13,798 nucleotides of DNA from Chloroflexota bacterium (GTDB lineage Bacteria > Chloroflexota > Dehalococcoidia > JACQTR01). Numbering within the stretch: position 1 is the stretch's first letter; the number at the start of each line of letters is the position of its first letter. Under the pieces are notes generated by a model. That model worked only from the letters and a program-made list of their open reading frames with translations. It was not told the DNA's origin and did no database searches. The stretch spans positions 1 to 13,798 of the forward strand of contig JACQTR010000156.1 in NCBI GenBank assembly GCA_016210705.1, read 5' to 3'. The position numbers were made by a program, and so were the translations under genes. Positions 13,196-13,798 of this stretch are shown here, one piece after another.

Positions 13196-13657
13196 TTGGC
13201 AAAAAACGGCGGCACTTACGCCCTGCTCCTTTTTTTAGAGAGAGAGGCTCATCTTGCTGTAGGGAAGTTAGGAGAATTTGCCTTTGCTTCTGGCTACTAT
13301 CTATATTTGGGGAGCGCTCTAGGGGGTCTTGATGTCAGGGTAAACCGTCACCTTAAAAAGGACAAGGTTCTTCGCTGGCACATAGATTATTTGCGTCAAC
13401 GGGCGACGGTGTTAGAAGTGTGGTATCAGATTTCATCCAGGTCTCAAGAATGCCTATGGCGAAAGTGCGCTTCGACTTTAATTGGGCGCCAGACCCCGAT
13501 CACAGGCTTTGGCTCTTCCGATTGCGGCTGTGATACCCACTTAGTTTATTTTTCTAACTCTCCTTCTTTCGAGGCCTTTGTCAAAGAGCTAGCGGAGCCG
13601 GATATAAAGAGGATAGATCTCAGCGCGGGGGAGGGGTCATTTAGTTACTTTTTGTGA
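13196..13657 (+). CDS. DUF123 / GIY-YIG-like nuclease-family protein
   Basis: The 153-residue protein resembles the DUF123 branch of the GIY-YIG nuclease superfamily. Visible motifs are GGTYALLLFL (5-14, the GIY-like strand), VGKLGEFAFASGYYLYLGSA (22-41, the YIG-like part with Tyr34, Tyr36 and Gly39), RVNRHLKKDK (48-57), RWHIDYL (60-66) and GSSDCGCDTHLVYF (106-119). DUF123 domains are found alone or fused to DNA-repair proteins such as endonuclease III, but a defined activity for the lone form is not known to me. The only reasonable start is TTG 13196, without a Shine-Dalgarno; the GTY strand then begins at residue 6, as usual. It is divergent from fur, and its last 17 bp overlap the end of the convergent DUF3048 gene. 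Confidence 0.8.
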   Translation: MAKNGGTYALLLFLEREAHLAVGKLGEFAFASGYYLYLGSALGGLDVRVNRHLKKDKVLRWHIDYLRQRATVLEVWYQISSRSQECLWRKCASTLIGRQTPITGFGSSDCGCDTHLVYFSNSPSFEAFVKELAEPDIKRIDLSAGEGSFSYFL

Positions 13658-13798
13658 TCTCTAAAGTGAGGGGAACTAGAGATATCCATATATTACCGGG
13701 ACGGAAAGGAATAGGGTTGCCGGCTTCGTCGAGGAAGCGTGTTCTTTCCTCTGGCCGAGAGCGCACCCAGCGAGCAGGAAAAACCTGGCCGTCGCGGA
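13641..13798 (-). CDS. C-terminal fragment of DUF3048 (YerB-like) protein
   Basis: The gene enters from the right edge; 51 codons and the TAA stop are present. The segment reads RDGQVFPARWVRSRPEERTR, then FLDEAGNPIPFRPGNIWISL and VPLTLEITKSN. This pattern (a W in a short strand, TRFxDxxGNPI, PGNxWIxLVP) is that of the C-terminal end of DUF3048 proteins such as Bacillus YerB, usually secreted lipoproteins of unknown function. The N-terminus and signal peptide lie outside the window. The stop lies within the DUF123 coding region, an antisense overlap of 17 bp. The family call is from memory of a short segment and is less sure than the others. Confidence 0.68.
   Translation of the reverse strand, partial: RDGQVFPARWVRSRPEERTRFLDEAGNPIPFRPGNIWISLVPLTLEITKSN

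Noticed and set aside
13075..13332. Plus-strand reading frame of 85 codons across the fur promoter
   Set aside because: It covers the fur 5' end, its promoter and the DUF123 start in another frame, and the product resembles nothing.

Overview
The window is a gene-dense bacterial chromosome segment of ordinary metabolic and transport genes. I see no insertion sequence, prophage, CRISPR array, tRNA or rRNA. No stretch over 300 bases lacks a gene; the largest gaps are 351-500 and 6228-6366, and both hold divergent promoters. The protein families (TIGR03960-type B12/radical SAM protein, DUF3786, DUF3048, nickel-pincer LarB/LarE/LarC, orphan FTR1, actinobacterial-like Dcd) suggest an anaerobic bacterium. 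Chloroflexota is my best guess, with an anaerobic Firmicutes relative as the alternative. This is inference only.

Layout from left to right: (1) a 5' fragment of a radical SAM gene (-), with a divergent SIMPL-domain lipoprotein gene (+). (2) A DUF3786 gene (-), diverging from a five-gene operon dcd-ribD-ribE-ribBA-ribH (+). That operon supplies a dCTP deaminase and all the core enzymes from GTP and ribulose-5-P to riboflavin, apart from the RibD-product phosphatase. (3) A small EF-Tu-domain-2-like gene (-), diverging from larB-larE-larC (+), which makes the nickel-pincer nucleotide cofactor; no larA is in the window. (4) A minus-strand transport and metal block: phnD-phnC-phnE (ABC transporter annotated as phosphonate type), an orphan FTR1 iron permease, and a Fur-family regulator. 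(5) A DUF123/GIY-YIG gene (+) and the 3' end of a DUF3048 gene (-).

The most interesting signal is in block 4. The phnDCE and FTR1 promoters carry the same 18-bp element (16/18 identical, TGCA-N7-TGCR) at the same distance from the -10 box, next to a fur gene. The PhnD protein also appears to have Tyr where E. coli PhnD has its phosphonate-binding His. Together these suggest that this PhnDCE system belongs to a metal-responsive regulon and may carry something other than a plain phosphonate.

The segment is very compact. All four convergent gene pairs meet within 4 bp or overlap, two of them through a shared TTAA. No convincing intrinsic terminator was found. TTG start codons are frequent (ribE, ribH, larC, DUF123), and several promoters lie so close to their start codons that leaderless or near-leaderless mRNAs are likely.
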